64,000 nucleotides of DNA from Loripinus fragilis (GCA_964019695.1 OZ026524.1:28374164-28438163), one strand, 5' to 3'; shown: positions 17,865-30,149, numbered from the stretch's first letter. Made by a program: numbers and translations. The notes: a model not told the origin generated them from the letters alone.

Positions 17865-18232
17865 TCCCATGCGCACCTTTCCCGCGTCTGTAAACGGGTA
17901 AAGTTGCCTGGGTCCTGTCTTTCGACCATTTATGGATTCGGATCAACACAACTTTCAGATACACTTATGTTATATCGCTGTGTCGACATTTTCTTGACAA
18001 AATAAAGTAATTAAAATGTGTCCGAAATATCTACTGATGTTTTAGCAGAACTGACCGTCTCAGTACCAAAGACAGATAAATGTAGCTCAGATGAAATCAA
18101 AGGACGTAAGCAATTACCCTGGTTACGAATACGTAAGTGACCAAGTCTCTTCTATTTGTACCGTTATTTAGAGCTGCGCTCGACCTGACCTCGTGGCCTA
18201 GTGGATAGCGTGTCTGGCTACGAAGCCAGGGG
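17865..18232. repeat. Interspersed repeat R3, copy A, ending in a tRNA-like box A
   Basis: It matches 60486-60892 in order: ccatgcgcacc, ttcgaccattt, atgtgtc...aaatatct, cgtctcagtac and, at the right end, tcgtggcctagtggatagcg versus tcgtagcctagtggttagca. The tRNA-like part lies at the right end in plus orientation. Confidence 0.65.
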
Positions 18233-19364
18233 CCCTTTTTCTACGGCGTTATATATTAATGCATAAGTAACTAATATTAGTTCATTTATGAAACAGTGGT
18301 TACTTAGGCTTTAATTGTAATTTGTTTTGAAATGGACTATTCCTAAGTGGGGTGTGATCAAAGTTATTGTTCAATGAATAACGTTTTGATTATTTTTTTT
18401 CTTTTTCAAAGGGAAAAGTAAAAACAAATGTAGACTTCTCTTATTTAAAGAGTATTTAAAACGACTAAAATGGGGTGTCTTTTCAGTGTAAATGTTGGAT
18501 GTTCAACAGTTGTATTACCCATGGGCTGTGCCTATTTTTTCACTCTCTTCAGCTGGTCTTATGGTCTAACTTAGAATAACTTATAATTGTAATTAATATT
18601 TCTACCAATAAAATATTCCCAATTATGTGTTATCAGTGGTTTTCTGGGGCGAACTTGTTGATAAATTCATAACTTTAGATACTAAATTCTTAAATAAGTA
18701 AATAGTAATCATTGTGACGTCATTCAATCTATATTTAGCAGTGTGCATGGTTAAATTGGTCTAGATTTATTCGTGCCACGATAAAACAGTCTAAACAAAC
18801 TTTTCATTTTATTATTAGAAAATAGGAGCAAGAAAATGTTAAACAAACAAACAGAACAGACAACAGGCATACAAACAGAAATGTGAATAAGCAGAGAAAA
18901 TTTCCTGAGAAAGATTAAAGGCAAAACGCAGAAAATAGGTCATTCGATTGGTTTGACCTGAGGTTTTGTTTCGATGTCATCGAAGCAAATAGGAGCTTTT
19001 ATCGTGACGTACTTCTGGTGCTGTAAATAGATTTGGGATATACTGTCCTGCAAGTGTGTATTGTCTGGATAGGGAAAGCAATAGAATTTTCAATATTGTA
19101 CACCGATTTTAAGTTCCCTTGTTCCAATATGCTGTATATTTTATATAAATGCGATTTGTAATGCATCTATAAATACTTGGTCAGACAATATTAACATTTA
19201 TTGAGATAATTTGTCTGTTGTTATGCCATTTGAAATGAATAAAACGGGTACCGTTTAAAACATATGTTGCATTTTTTCATTGCATGTACAAAATTTCATC
19301 ATGTCACATCGTGTATGAATTCATCTCAGGTGCAGGAAAACTAGGCCCAAAAATATATTAAAAA
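18233..19364. other. Intergenic stretch, nothing recognised
   Basis: AT-rich, with many short frames and no family resemblance. No clear inverted or tandem repeats were found. Confidence 0.45.
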
Positions 19365-20000
19365 ATCCCGTCGAGCAGCAAAGGCTTATGTGCGCAGTCT
19401 CGCCAGAACATGTATACTGCTATAACAAAAATGGTCAGATGATTGTAGATAGAAAGGAACCGTAGTAAGCAAAAAACGGAAGATGGTCGCTGAAGAAAGG
19501 GAAATCTAATGCTCTCCCCTCAAGCAGAGACGGCTAATATGAGACTGCACATAAGCGCATTCCTGCAAAAACACTCTCTGCTATAAAAAATGACCACCAA
19601 AAGCGGGCAGATGATTAAGGACAGAAAACGTGCGCTTAAAAAATAAACCACTTTCCTCTCCAGCAGCGAATTTGGCTCATATGAGACTTCATAAACGCAC
19701 ATTCTCGCAAGAAAGTTTTGCCGGGCCTGCACTGTGTCAAAGCTGTTTGAAAAGGTTATCAGCGGACGCCACTAGTGGCAGATAGGCGCTGAAAAAGATT
19801 ACATGTATAACACTTTCCTCTCGAGCAGTCAAGGCTGATAGGAGACTGCACATGCACGCATTCTCGGCAGAACATTTTGTCGGGCCTGAACTGTTTACAA
19901 AGGTTATCAGCAGACGACACTTGGACAGTAATTGTGAACATAGAATTGGCGCTGAAAAAAAATTGTCACTTTATTCTCGAGTAGCGAAGGCTCATGATAA
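19365..20000. repeat. Degenerate tandem repeat, about 150-bp unit, about five copies
   Basis: The recurring block ctcgagcagcgaaggctcatatgagactgcac (in variants) appears near 19371, 19514, 19660, 19819 and 19977, a spacing of 143-160 bp. Each is followed by a cattctcgc...-like segment. Short frames within it are by-products. Confidence 0.65.
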
Positions 20001-20020
20001 TACCCACTGCTATCCAATAA

Positions 20021-20040
20021 CACACACACACACACACACA
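20021..20040. repeat. (CA)10 microsatellite
   Basis: Ten uninterrupted ca units directly after the tandem array. Confidence 0.95.
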
Positions 20041-20974
20041 AAGCGAGCACGAGATTATACAGATCTGGGCGTTAAGATGTAATACTGTTCCAGCGAGGGT
20101 TCATTCGAGACTGCATAAGGTCGTGTGATTTTTTGGCTTGTTGCATTGCCTCAGGTGAGCCTGCGCAGATTCACGAGATCATACGTAAAACGAAAATGGA
20201 GAGTCAGAAGAAGATATGGACCTCTAGATACAACGAAATTGGGTCCAGACCCCCCTGTAAAATCACAAGTTATATGGGTTTCTATAGGGAATAAACTATC
20301 CCCCCAAATCCCCCTGTAACCTGGAACCTCGGAAAATGATAGTTATCTTTTAAAGTAACAATTGGACTTCTGTAAAATAAGTTGAGGACTAAAAAAACGC
20401 ATCATAGTTAGACCTGAACATCCCCCCGGCGAAAATTAATTGATCCGCGCATGTGTCGGCATCCTTTATTATTGATCTTTTATGACACCAATTACTTGTG
20501 AAAACATTATGATAAGGCCTCTCTGGGGCTTGCAGTCCATTTATTCAACAGATGGTGACGAAAGTGGATCTGTTACAAATATTCAGAACAGTGATGGAAT
20601 TTTCCTTATTTCTTTGGGATTAATTATACGTAAGTCAACTGTTTTAGCCTTTTAGCTACATTTTGGACTGTCAATAATCACCGCTTCGAGATAATTTTGA
20701 TCACGGGTGCATAAGAGAGAGAGAGAGAGAGAGAGAGAGTAAAAACTGGCAGACAAGCAGGTTGATTCACTTTGTTAGCTATAAAGTTGCATAAACAAAC
20801 CAAAAATGTACATGCTAAAGGTTTTTATTGGTTTATTGTTACAAAATATTAGCGGTCGGCTCGACACTTCTGGATTTGCCGCCGTTTCATATTTTGCCTT
20901 TTAAATGAATAAACGTTTATTTTTCGGAACCTTTATTCATCGGAAAGATCTATTTAGAATTTATATCAAAGAAA
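20041..20974. other. Intergenic stretch with an (AG)n run
   Basis: No gene recognised. An (AG)n microsatellite lies at about 20715-20739. The sequence just before 20975 does not match the sister LINE at 49.4 kb, so the LINE truncation point lies near its end. Confidence 0.5.
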
Positions 20975-22460
20975 ACAAACAAGTTTTGACATGTGATGAA
21001 TTAGTTGAAGCTATTCAACTATCACATGACTCAGCCACGGGTCCTGATGAGATCCACTATCAAATGCTTAAACATCTCCCAGATACTTCTCTTGAAACTC
21101 TTTTGAATATATTTAATTACATTTGGACTACCGGTAAATTTTCAGATGATTGGCAATATGCAACAATTATTCCTATTCCCAAACCTGGTAAAGATCCTGC
21201 GGAACCAAATAATTATAGACCTATAGCTTTAACAAGTTGTCTATGTAAAACACTTGAAAAAATGATAAATAAAAGACTTACTTGATTTTTAGAATCTAAT
21301 AATCATATATCGCGGTTCCAGTCTGGTTTCAGATCTGACCGCAGTGCAACTGATAATTTAGTTGGATTGGAAACTTTCATATGTGATGCCTTTATTAAAA
21401 AGGAACATGTAGTCGCTGTGTTTTTTGATTTGGAAAAAGCTTATGATACAACATGGAGATACGGCATTTTAAAAGATATCCACAAACTTGGATTAAGAGG
21501 TAGACTTCCTACACTCATTAAAAACTTCCTAGCAGACCGCGCCATGCAAGTCCGAGTTGGCTCCTCTCTGTCTGACTATTATGACCAGGAGCAGGGTGTA
21601 CCTCAAGGGGGTGTTTTGTCTAAAACACTTTTTAGTATCAAAATTAATGATATTGTGAAATGTTTAGGTAATCTTACTGGTTGCTCATTATACGTTGACG
21701 ACTTCTGTATCTGTTATCGCTCAAAAAGCATGGCGACAATTGAACGTCAAACACAACAAACTTTGAATAAGATTGAAAATTGGGCAACAAGCGATGGCTT
21801 TAAGTTTTCCAAATCAAAAACACAGTGTGTACATTTCTGTCAGTTGCGCAAGCACATGATGATCCGGTTTTACATTTATATGGATCACCTATTCCAGTTG
21901 TTGAGGAATCTAAATTCATACCCCATATTAGATACCTCAAAGCTAAATGTTTAAAAGCATTGAATCTTTTAAAAGTGCTTTCCAATACGTCTTGGGGTGC
22001 AGACCAAACTACACTTCTCAAGCTGTATCGGTCTGTAGTCAGGTCAAAATTAGACTATGGCTGTATTATATATGGCTCTGCACGAAAATCATATCTTCAC
22101 ATGCTTGATCCTATACATAACCAAGGATTTAGAACTTCTCCTGTTGCTAGTCTCTATGTGGAAGCAGATGAACCATCACTATACTCACGAAGAGAGAAAC
22201 TCTCTTTGCAATATGCTATAAGACTTGCTGCTAACCCATCAAATCCTGCTCATGAAGTTACATTCCCACCAAATTATGTTGAATTATATGAACAAAAACC
22301 TAAAGCTATTAAATCATTTGGCATCAGAATCTCACCACTCTTAGAATCTGCCAATATCAAACCACAAAATATTGAAAAACATTTCACACCAAATATTCCA
22401 GCTTGGTGTATGAAACCACCTGAAATACCTTTTGATTTACATTCCGGGAAAAAAATCTGA
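20975..22460 (+). pseudogene. LINE reverse transcriptase fragment, copy A
   Basis: Reverse transcriptase of target-primed retrotransposition. Visible motifs: ATGPDEIHYQ and NNYRPIALTSCLCKTLEKMI near the start, VFFDLEKAYDTTWR (first catalytic Asp), GVPQGGVLSKTLFSIKIND, and YVDD at 21691-21702. Damage: TGA at 21283-21285 where the sister copy has Trp; a one-base deletion near 21853 shifting the frame; and two in-frame losses of 33 and 21 bp relative to the sister copy, near 21917 and 22127. The downstream thumb/connection part (22010-22460) remains open. The break before RNase H occurs at the same place in both copies, which suggests an inherited one-base shift. Confidence 0.85.
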
Positions 22461-22474
22461 ATGAAATCCACACA

Positions 22475-23247
22475 TATTAAAAGATGATTTCAGAAAAATG
22501 CAAAGTCGTTATAAGAATTACCAACAAATTTATACTGATGGGTCAAAGGAAGACTCAAAGGTTGGTTGTGCTGTTATATCAGCCAACCATAGTATTATGC
22601 AACGTATACCTGACGATTCATCCATTTTCACTGCTGAAGCCAAAGCAATTGATCTAGCTTTAGATTTCATTAGCAATTGTGATGCTAACAATAAATTTAT
22701 TATATTTTCTGACTCGCTTTCTGTATTGAAAGCAATGAACCATACCAGTTCAAAGAATCCACAGATTCAGAAACTTTTAGAAAAATGTCATGAGCTTTTA
22801 GCTTATAAAGAAATTGTTCTCTGTTTGATTCCTAGTCATATAGGTATCCAAGGGAATGAGATGGTAGATAAGCGAGCAAATACATCGCTTTCATTAGAAC
22901 CAACTTCTTTTAAGATTTCCTTTTCTAATTTTAAGCCATCTATCAATAAATATATCTTGGTAGAATGGCAAACTTCATGGAATAACAGCATTGGTAATAA
23001 ACTTCTCGACATCAAACCAACTATTGGTGAATATCAATCAGTTGTTCGAAACATTAGAAAAGAAGTAGTTTTAGCTCGACTCCGCTTAGGTCATACAAGA
23101 GTCACTCATTCATACTTACTACAAGCTGAAGAGCAGCCACAATGTGTTGGATGCGACGCACCATTCACTGTACGTCACTTCCTTTTGGAATGTGGCGAAT
23201 TTGCACAAGTAAGAAATAATTACTTCCATGTTGATAACATGAAATAA
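22475..23247 (+). pseudogene. LINE RNase H and C-terminal zinc-like motif, copy A
   Basis: Open frame of about 250 residues. RNase H removes template RNA. Catalytic set present: YTDGSK (Asp), FTAEAKAI (Glu), IFSDSLSVL (Asp), and PSHIGIQGNEMVDKRA (His and Asp). A C-terminal cysteine-histidine motif follows, CVGCDAPFTVRHFLLEC, preceded by ARLRLGHTRVTHSYL, which is common at LINE C-termini. The domain itself looks intact, unlike the sister copy, but it has no start context and is out of frame with the RT. Confidence 0.85.
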
Positions 23248-23836
23248 TTATTTCAAGATATACATATTGATAGTATTGTGACATTTCTAAGACAAATTAA
23301 TCTTTTTAACAAAATCTAATTGCTATTTTTAAAATCATGTTTTGTTTTACATTTGTATCAGACCATAATACTTATTATATTATGTTGTGTTCTGTTCAGT
23401 TAAAGAACATATACAGTCATCTGAATAGCTCTTTGAAACTGTCAGATATTGTACGTGGTCTCTCCTGTTAACAATCGTATTGCAACTTATTATTATTATA
23501 CAAATTATCATCACCATTCCTTTTATTTTATCTTACAAATATTTACTCATTCCATCCACATCATGTTTAGTTTAATACTGTCTGACGCGGTTGATGCGTC
23601 GTTAAGCACCAAACAAACAACAAAAAAACATCACTTATAAGCATTTCGTGTGGTCCTTCTCGTTTGCCACCAAAAGACTTAATTTTCTTTGTATGTGTGA
23701 CCAGTGCCAGCGTCATACAAATTGACTCAGCTTTACTTTGAATCCTTAGCATTCTTCAAAAGCAGAAACAGCATGTCAGTGTCGTGGGATCAAACACCTG
23801 ATTAAATATGGGTTTAATGCCATTTCACATATATGC

Positions 23837-24168
23837 TTTGTTTGTTTGTTTGTTTTTGTTGCTTTACGTCCCAAGTCAACAGCTATGGTCATTGCGGGAC
23901 GGTCAGTTCACTTAACCACACGTTTTCCTGGGCAGGCTTGAACAAGCGGTTAACCAGTAATTTGTGCACATACTTTCGCTTGTAACTGACAGCAACCCTT
24001 CTTGAATGAATCAGGGGAAGGGAGGAGAATGACCGTAGAAATTATTTCATGATCAATCTCCACGAAAGTATGGGACCGGGCCGGGATCGAACTCGCGACC
24101 CCTGGATCTGCAGTCAGACACGCATCTGTAGCCAGACACGTTACCGACTGAGCTACGCGGCCCGGTCA
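23837..24168 (-). mobile_element. tRNA-derived SINE (family 2) with TSD, 332 bp
   Basis: On the minus strand the head has box A (tagctcagtcggtaacgtgt) and box B (gagttcgatcccg). A body follows containing gtcccatactttcgtggag, and a (caaa)n-type tail. Target duplication cacatatatgc at 23826-23836 and 24169-24179 is perfect. A degraded relative lies at about 7675-7775. Confidence 0.85.
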
Positions 24169-24224
24169 CACATATATGCATACCATGGGGTATGACTATG
24201 GTATATGTCCTGTGAAGTGGCAAG

Positions 24225-25715
24225 AGCAATCTTACTTTAGAATCTCACAAACACCTTGGTGTTATCTTATCAGCTGACTGTACATGGCATAAACACATAA
24301 AATACATAACTGACAAAGCATGGGTACGAATCAATATAATGAGAAGACTTAAATTCAAACTTGACGGAAAATCTCTAGAGATTATATACACTACTTTCAT
24401 TAGACCTCTTCTGGAATACTCCTATGTCATCTGGGACAACTGTACTCGATATGAAAAACAAGAACTTGACAAAATACAAAACGAAGCAGCACGAATAGCT
24501 ACAGGTGCTACAAAACTTATTTCCCTTGAAAATCTACAAGACGAAGTCAAGTGGCAGCCCTTACAAAAGCGCAGAGACAACCACAAACTTACCCTGTTCT
24601 ACAAAATGAATAACAATATAACACCATCTTATCTCTCCGACCTAGTACCAGGAACAGTCAGCACTGCCACAAGGTATAACTTAAGGAACTCTAATAATAT
24701 CATGACAATCAGAGGTAGAACAAATTCCTACCTAAGCTCATTTCTACCATCAACTGTTAGGGATTGGAATAACCTTCCTCCTGAGATTGCTCAGTCTGAC
24801 TCAGTTGCTTCATTCAAGTATAATCTTAATAGAGATCGAACCCATGTCCCAAAATACTTTTACAGCGGTAATAGACATGTACAAGTCCTTCACACACGTT
24901 TAAGAACCCAATGCAGTGCACTGAATCATGATCTGTTTAAGAAGAATATTTCAGATACTCCACTCTGTCGCTGTGGCAGTATTGAGAATACACATCACTT
25001 CTTTTTCAAATGCCCCTTCTACAATATTGTAAGAAATGATCTTTTACACGAAGTGTCAACTTTACATGATGTTTCTCTTAAACTTCTACTCTATGGTAAT
25101 CCGAACCTTTCAAATGACTTAAACACAAGGGTATTTGAATCAGTACACAAATACATATTAAAGACAAAACGTTTTAGTTCTAACTAATTTGAACAATATG
25201 TTAGCAGTTTCATTAATATGAAAGATGCTGTTCCACCTTAGAGTCTGCCTCAAGGCCATATAGGGTCTCCCTCTCCCATCCTCCTATTTACATATGTTTT
25301 CTTTGCTTTTTCTCATGATTTTGCACATTTTTCTTCTTTTTTCTCTTGATAATGTACATTTCACCAATTATACAGCTCTGCCAATTACTTGCAACTAAAT
25401 TGAAATATTGCTTAGTATGTACAACACCTCATGAATAGTCTGTGATCAATTATCTCTATACTTTCACTTAATGACTATAATGGGAGTTAATTGGCTTCTC
25501 ATGAATTTACCAACAAACCTATACTATAATTGGCAGAGCTGAACCTGCTTGCTTCCAGAGAGTTGAATTACCTTGTTAAATCTGCCTACGTTTCACAATA
25601 TGTAGCATCTAGGAGATGAACTATATAAGTAGTATTACTTTCGTTCTAATCCTATACTTTGTATTTACAGATGATGTATAATTGTACAATTATCTTTCTG
25701 AAATAAAATATGTTT
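24225..25715 (+). mobile_element. 5'-truncated LINE tail (no RNase H), with 3' UTR
   Basis: It begins inside RT (LESHKHLGVILSADCTWH), encodes the C-terminal third of ORF2 and continues through a 3' UTR to about 25715, where aaataaaatatg is found. The element appears to have landed in an older minus-strand coding remnant that starts immediately after it. Confidence 0.75.
24228..25187 (+). pseudogene. LINE ORF2 C-terminal fragment (RT thumb and cysteine motif)
   Basis: An uninterrupted frame of about 320 residues from the RT thumb to the natural stop. Landmarks: KHLGVILSADCTWHKHI; TTFIRPLLEYSYVIWDNC, typical of the region after the RT palm; ARIATGATKLISLENL; FLPSTVRDWNNLPPEI; and a C-terminal CRCGSIENTHHFFFKC (Cys-Cys...His-His...Cys), frequent in CR1-, Jockey- and related LINEs. 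The palm with the YxDD site is missing because of 5' truncation. This is the least mutated coding fragment in the window, so it may be a younger insertion. Confidence 0.8.
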
Positions 25716-25719
25716 AAAC

Positions 25720-26130
25720 TAATCTTACTGCAGCTGCCTCTGAATCCTTGCTAGTCAAATAATAACTTTGCTCTGATTTTGCAAAAGCTATGTCTCTACC
25801 GTGTATCTCTAAGAATACTTTAAGATTTCTGACATTGGTCAAACAGAAATTTGATAGGCTGCTTTTTGCATCATTTGCCATGGAACCTTTCCAGTCCTTT
25901 GGTGCTTAAGTCCTCAGGTCTTAGATCAATAGTATTTTACTGTGCCCAGAGAACTTTATAAGTTTTCTTTAGTTACAATGTTGACTCTTGATGGTTTTGG
26001 CAGACCGTCTGAAATAATTTCTGTTACACCTTGAAAGTTATCTAGTATATGAGAAAGAACATGAAGTTGGACATTGCCATCAATTATGTTTTCAGCTGGT
26101 TGTTTTTTGATAACAGTATATTGAAGCAAG
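25720..26130 (-). pseudogene. Decayed coding remnant of an uncharacterised, mobile-element-associated family
   Basis: Translated on the minus strand, one frame gives ENIIDGNVQLHVLSHILDNF and ISDGLPKPSRVNIVTKENL. After a damaged gap it continues with KDWKGSMANDAKSSLSNF, FLEIHGRDIAFAKSEQSYYL and TSKDSEAAA. Together these look like successive blocks of a protein family that I have the impression of seeing repeatedly in cnidarian and mollusc genomes, whose function I do not know. The C-terminal part is missing at the point where the LINE tail ends (about 25715), consistent with insertional disruption. Stop codons and gaps show it is dead. More amino-terminal sequence may continue to about 26.9 kb but I cannot trace it. 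Confidence 0.45.
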
Positions 26131-27389
26131 TCTTAAAATAATGTAAGACCTTTGATTTCTCAGTTTTTGCAGTCATACCATTAGCTGTTGCATTCAAAAG
26201 AAGGAAAGTGGACTATGGGTAGAATAGGATAACCAGTAGTTCTATATTATGCTTATGGAAGATTTATACAGAGTAAACAAGTTGATAAGGTTACTCCATT
26301 TCATGATCCATTGAAAAACTCTGAGATTGAAAACACTTGCCTCTGACTGTGTAATCAAAAAAGATGTCACAACAATGCCCTTGTTCATTTATTATGACGA
26401 GTTATATATGCTACATCCTTTAATAAGCGCTCTTATCTTAGACACTTAGTGAATCATTTCAGTGAAAGGGACTAATTTACCTGCTGTGATACATCTAGTA
26501 TGTTTATCTGAAGGGAAAGAGTTACCTCAGTTTCAGCACTTCAGAAGTACTAAGACTTCAAATAAGTTTTTTAATGCTTGGGGAAAGATAATAAGTGCAG
26601 AGACATTATAAGATGAAAATATGTTTGTTGCATGTATGGAAAGGCTACATTTATAAAAGTTAATCAGCTAAGATATGATTCTTTATCACAGAAATATCAA
26701 GGTACATCAGTCCAGGTACTCATTGCTTTAAATGGCATAGTTTTTCTCCTTTTAAAACTTAAACTTTCTCCTACTTGCAGAGTATCACTTGAAACACTTA
26801 CTCAAAGAGCCAACTTTTAAGAATTCATATCAGTTTCCGAATGTTCCAAGCCATGAATGGCAAAATTGGAAAGTTGATAATGGCTCATCAATTTTGAGTG
26901 GACTGGTGGTAAAACTTTATAACAGTAAATGATTGAAATATTGTGTGATGATTCTACTTGTTGCAAGGAGTTGTATGATAATAATGATTACCACAGAAGC
27001 AGACAACGACAAACGTTTAACATGAGTGTTAAATCGATGAGAATTAGTTTGGACCATTTCATTTATTGTATTGTCTTGTACAAATGTAAAACTGTCTTTT
27101 CAATTTGTGGCTCTATATTTAGCATTATATGCACAGTATTAGGAAATGTGTCCAAAAGGTCATTCACGACATTGATAACATCTGTAACAACAGTCCATGG
27201 GCTTGATAATCAGAAATGAACATAATTTTTAATGTTTTTGCACCAAAGACTTAAAAGTACACATTAAGTACTAAATGACATCTTGCAGATATATGAGCAA
27301 GACAGACTAAGAAAATGTAAAACATCCACACGCTGCATCGCTTTCATGTGTTTTACTTAAACGGTAATAACAAAATTTGCTTCTTGGTA
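26131..27389. other. Intergenic stretch, possibly further decay of the minus-strand remnant
   Basis: Short frames on both strands without family resemblance. The continuation of the remnant at 25720-26130 is plausible but unsupported. Confidence 0.35.
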
Positions 27390-28960
27390 AAACTGGGAGT
27401 AGGGCTGTGTATCAGCTCCTATAAGACAATATGTTTTAGATAGAAAAGCAAACTTGGTTTTTTTTCTATTCATCAATTTAGTATATGTTTGTAAAATCTA
27501 ATAAAACAGTTTGAAACCAAGTCATAGTTGTTGTTTAACTAAATGACGATAGCCACAATTATGGCTTTTAAATTATAATTAGGCTCATGTAACGCACATA
27601 ACACCACAGTTAGTCGTGTAAATGTTAAACAGCTTCCATATGTAGTAAAGACATCCAGTATACAGACTATAAGAATGTCAATTTATTAGATAACTTTAAT
27701 GTCTTCTTTCTGTAGCTCAAACATTCAAATTTCGTATTCTCAAATTGATATACATGTAGTAACATATGTAACCAGCTGTTAAAGGCTAACGCCCCGACTA
27801 ACAGAGTGCAAACATTTCTTATTAAATGCACCTTGAATCATTACATGAGATGTAATATGTCTGCAGAATTCCAAAGGGTATTAGGATGGAGCAGGCCCTT
27901 ACTCAGCTTGATGTCAAAATACTGTTTGATGATTTTACTTATCACGCTAACATATTTAACACTCTCTGATCTTTAAAACTTGGTGACAACTAGCAGATCT
28001 ATAAGTCTTTATCATACGAGCCAGCTTAAAATCCTTAAACAATGTAAAATATCCAGCAGCTGCGAGTTTTTTTCACAATTTTAACTCAAACTTTCAAATG
28101 ACATTTCCTTTATTTGATATAGTAGCGTATGTAACATGCTGTTTCAGACTAAAGCTCCAACTTAGAGAGTGCAAACATCTCTTATTTGATGCAGCTGGAG
28201 TTGTACTTTAAGAAGGAATATGTCTGCAATATTCCCTCGATGAGATTAAAACATTTTTAGGCATATCTTACCTAAAGACAATAGGCTTGACCATTTATTA
28301 CATCAGGTAACAGATGTTACAGTCTCTGATATTAGAAATTTTGCAACAAACTTTCAGATTTATGAGTATTTTCATATAAGCAAATAAATGCCAAACAATG
28401 AAACATATTCATCAACTGCAAATATTTTTAACTATTTTTACTTTAGTTTAAATACCAAACTTTTCACCTTAAAACTGGGTAGGGGTAGGGTTGTTTAATT
28501 GCTTATTTCAGAAAAAAATATAAAAATATTTAAGATAGGGAAACAAACTTTAATTTTCCTGTTAGCTAATTGCATAAGATAGTCAGACATGGTTAAAAGC
28601 ATTTTGCAAAACACACAGAGAGATTGTGAATGTAAATGATGTTAGCCACACTTACAAATTTTAATGGGTTATCTGATTTATGTAACGCATATGACACCTT
28701 AGGAAGCCGCAATTTCGTTCAATTCGCTGTAATACGTAGTTAAGATATCCAGTATGCAGACTATATGAATGATTTTTAAAAATAAATATTTTGATGTCTT
28801 TAATTTGTAGCCAAAACATTCAATTTACTTTTTCTTAATTTGATAAAGTAACGTATGTAACAGGCTCTTACAGACTAACTAACGCCCAAACGCACAGAGT
28901 GCAAACATTTCTTAAAAGACTCGGCTTTCAATTCTCTACAAGATAGGATATGTCTATAAA
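27390..28960. repeat. Degenerate nested tandem repeat (about 365 bp within about 1.08 kb)
   Basis: A block starting aaaactggg.gtaggg.t.g recurs about 1.08 kb apart (27391 and 28468), with matching order afterwards (gttagccacacttacaaatt-like, tgtaacgcatatgacacc, atccagtatgcagactat, gagtgcaaacatttctt). The last motif also occurs between, at 27804, 28167 and 28897, spaced 363 and 730 bp. The ancestral unit was therefore about 365 bp. No coding content. Confidence 0.65.
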
Positions 28961-29384
28961 ATTCTCTAGGGGGGGGCAAACCCATTCTCAGCCATCCGTC
29001 TATAATCTTCAGAAATTGTTTCAAACCAGCGAATAAAATTAAGAGCCTCCGTATTCCTCAAGATTAGACTAACCTATGTAAATCCGTTATTACAAAATAT
29101 AACGATAAATAAATGAGTAACGTCAAAATCAAATTTGTTCAAATAAACATAAAACACCTCATGTACATAGACGAGCAGTACATTTTCAGATGAGCCTACG
29201 CATCCTCTCAAACTTACAAGAACAGATTACTTCTCGCTTACACACTTGTGGGATTCAAACGCGAAAAACTGTCATCAGGTCCCACTCAATACTAAGATAA
29301 GGTGAAAAATATAACCAGTTAATTTAAGAAATTCAATTAAATTTTCCAAACTTCATATAAATATGAAAATTATTAGAAATTTTA
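28961..29384. other. Intergenic stretch, nothing recognised
   Basis: Begins with a short G-run (ctctaggggggggc). No gene or clear repeat. Confidence 0.45.
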
Positions 29385-29503
29385 TTGTCCATCCTTCAGG
29401 ATGTGAAGAAGACAGTGGGCGGAGCTTTAATTCCATGAAGCGCAAACCACTTCTTTTAGAATTTAAGCTCCACCCACTGCCTGATCACATCATGAAGGTC
29501 TAA
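29385..29503. mobile_element. Small foldback element
   Basis: Imperfect inverted arms: cagtgggcggagctttaatt and, mirrored, aatttaagctccacccactg, with further pairing outward (ttcaggatgtga / tcacatcatgaa). About 120 bp, no coding content. Confidence 0.65.
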
Positions 29504-30149
29504 TTTAATATTTACACTTAATATTTCACGCGGGAACATCTTTTCATCGACAAATGAAGACAGTCGCAATTCTCTTGACAGTTGCTCGATAAAAGTTTAC
29601 GTAAGGGAAACATATGAGCTTTTGGTACTTTGTGCATAAACGTAAAGTTGAACTTCATACATGCATGCGCAGTACTCTAGTTAAGGTAGGCACGAGCCTT
29701 TAGCCATATGAGCAACGCAGGTTCGTCTGAGCCACCTTTGCTCGCATGAAAGGTAAATGAGAATATCTCATGATCTGACACAATGAAATGACTTACACGG
29801 GCCCATGACACCCAGAGGAAAATAAACGATAACACAGACAAACTAGAATTCCGAGAATCGGATGTGTCGCCTGGCAAAACAGAAGTCAAACAATGCAAAT
29901 TTGTCAAATGTATATCCCATGCAAAAGGTTATTTTAGAGAAACTTATAAATCACAAAACACAAATCCCATTTCTCCAGCCCCTATGTTCACCTTGGGTAT
30001 CTAACAGATCAAAGTTAAAATCCTATCAACTAGTTTTCAGTGGTTAGTTCAATAAAAATATTTTTACCTGACTTCAACCTGACCCAGAAGTCAGGGGTGT
30101 GCGTAAGGTCAAAGTGTTTGCTTCCATGTTAGCCTATACTTCTTTTCCC
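29504..30149. other. Intergenic stretch, nothing recognised
   Basis: Short frames only (29677-29907 minus, 29862-30047 plus), with no family resemblance. Confidence 0.4.

Larger units (their letters stand above)
20975..23625 (+). mobile_element. 5'-truncated LINE with RNase H (I/Nimb-type), copy A
   Basis: It is homologous to the longer copy at about 46.6-53.03 kb from near gatgaattagttgaa onward, including the 3' tail that ends gttaagcaccaaacaaacaa. Truncation at the 5' side is the usual product of incomplete target-primed reverse transcription. An RNase H domain after the RT is typical of the I group of LINEs (I, Nimb, Ingi and relatives). The exact clade is unresolved. The copy lacks the endonuclease and ORF1. 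Confidence 0.85.
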
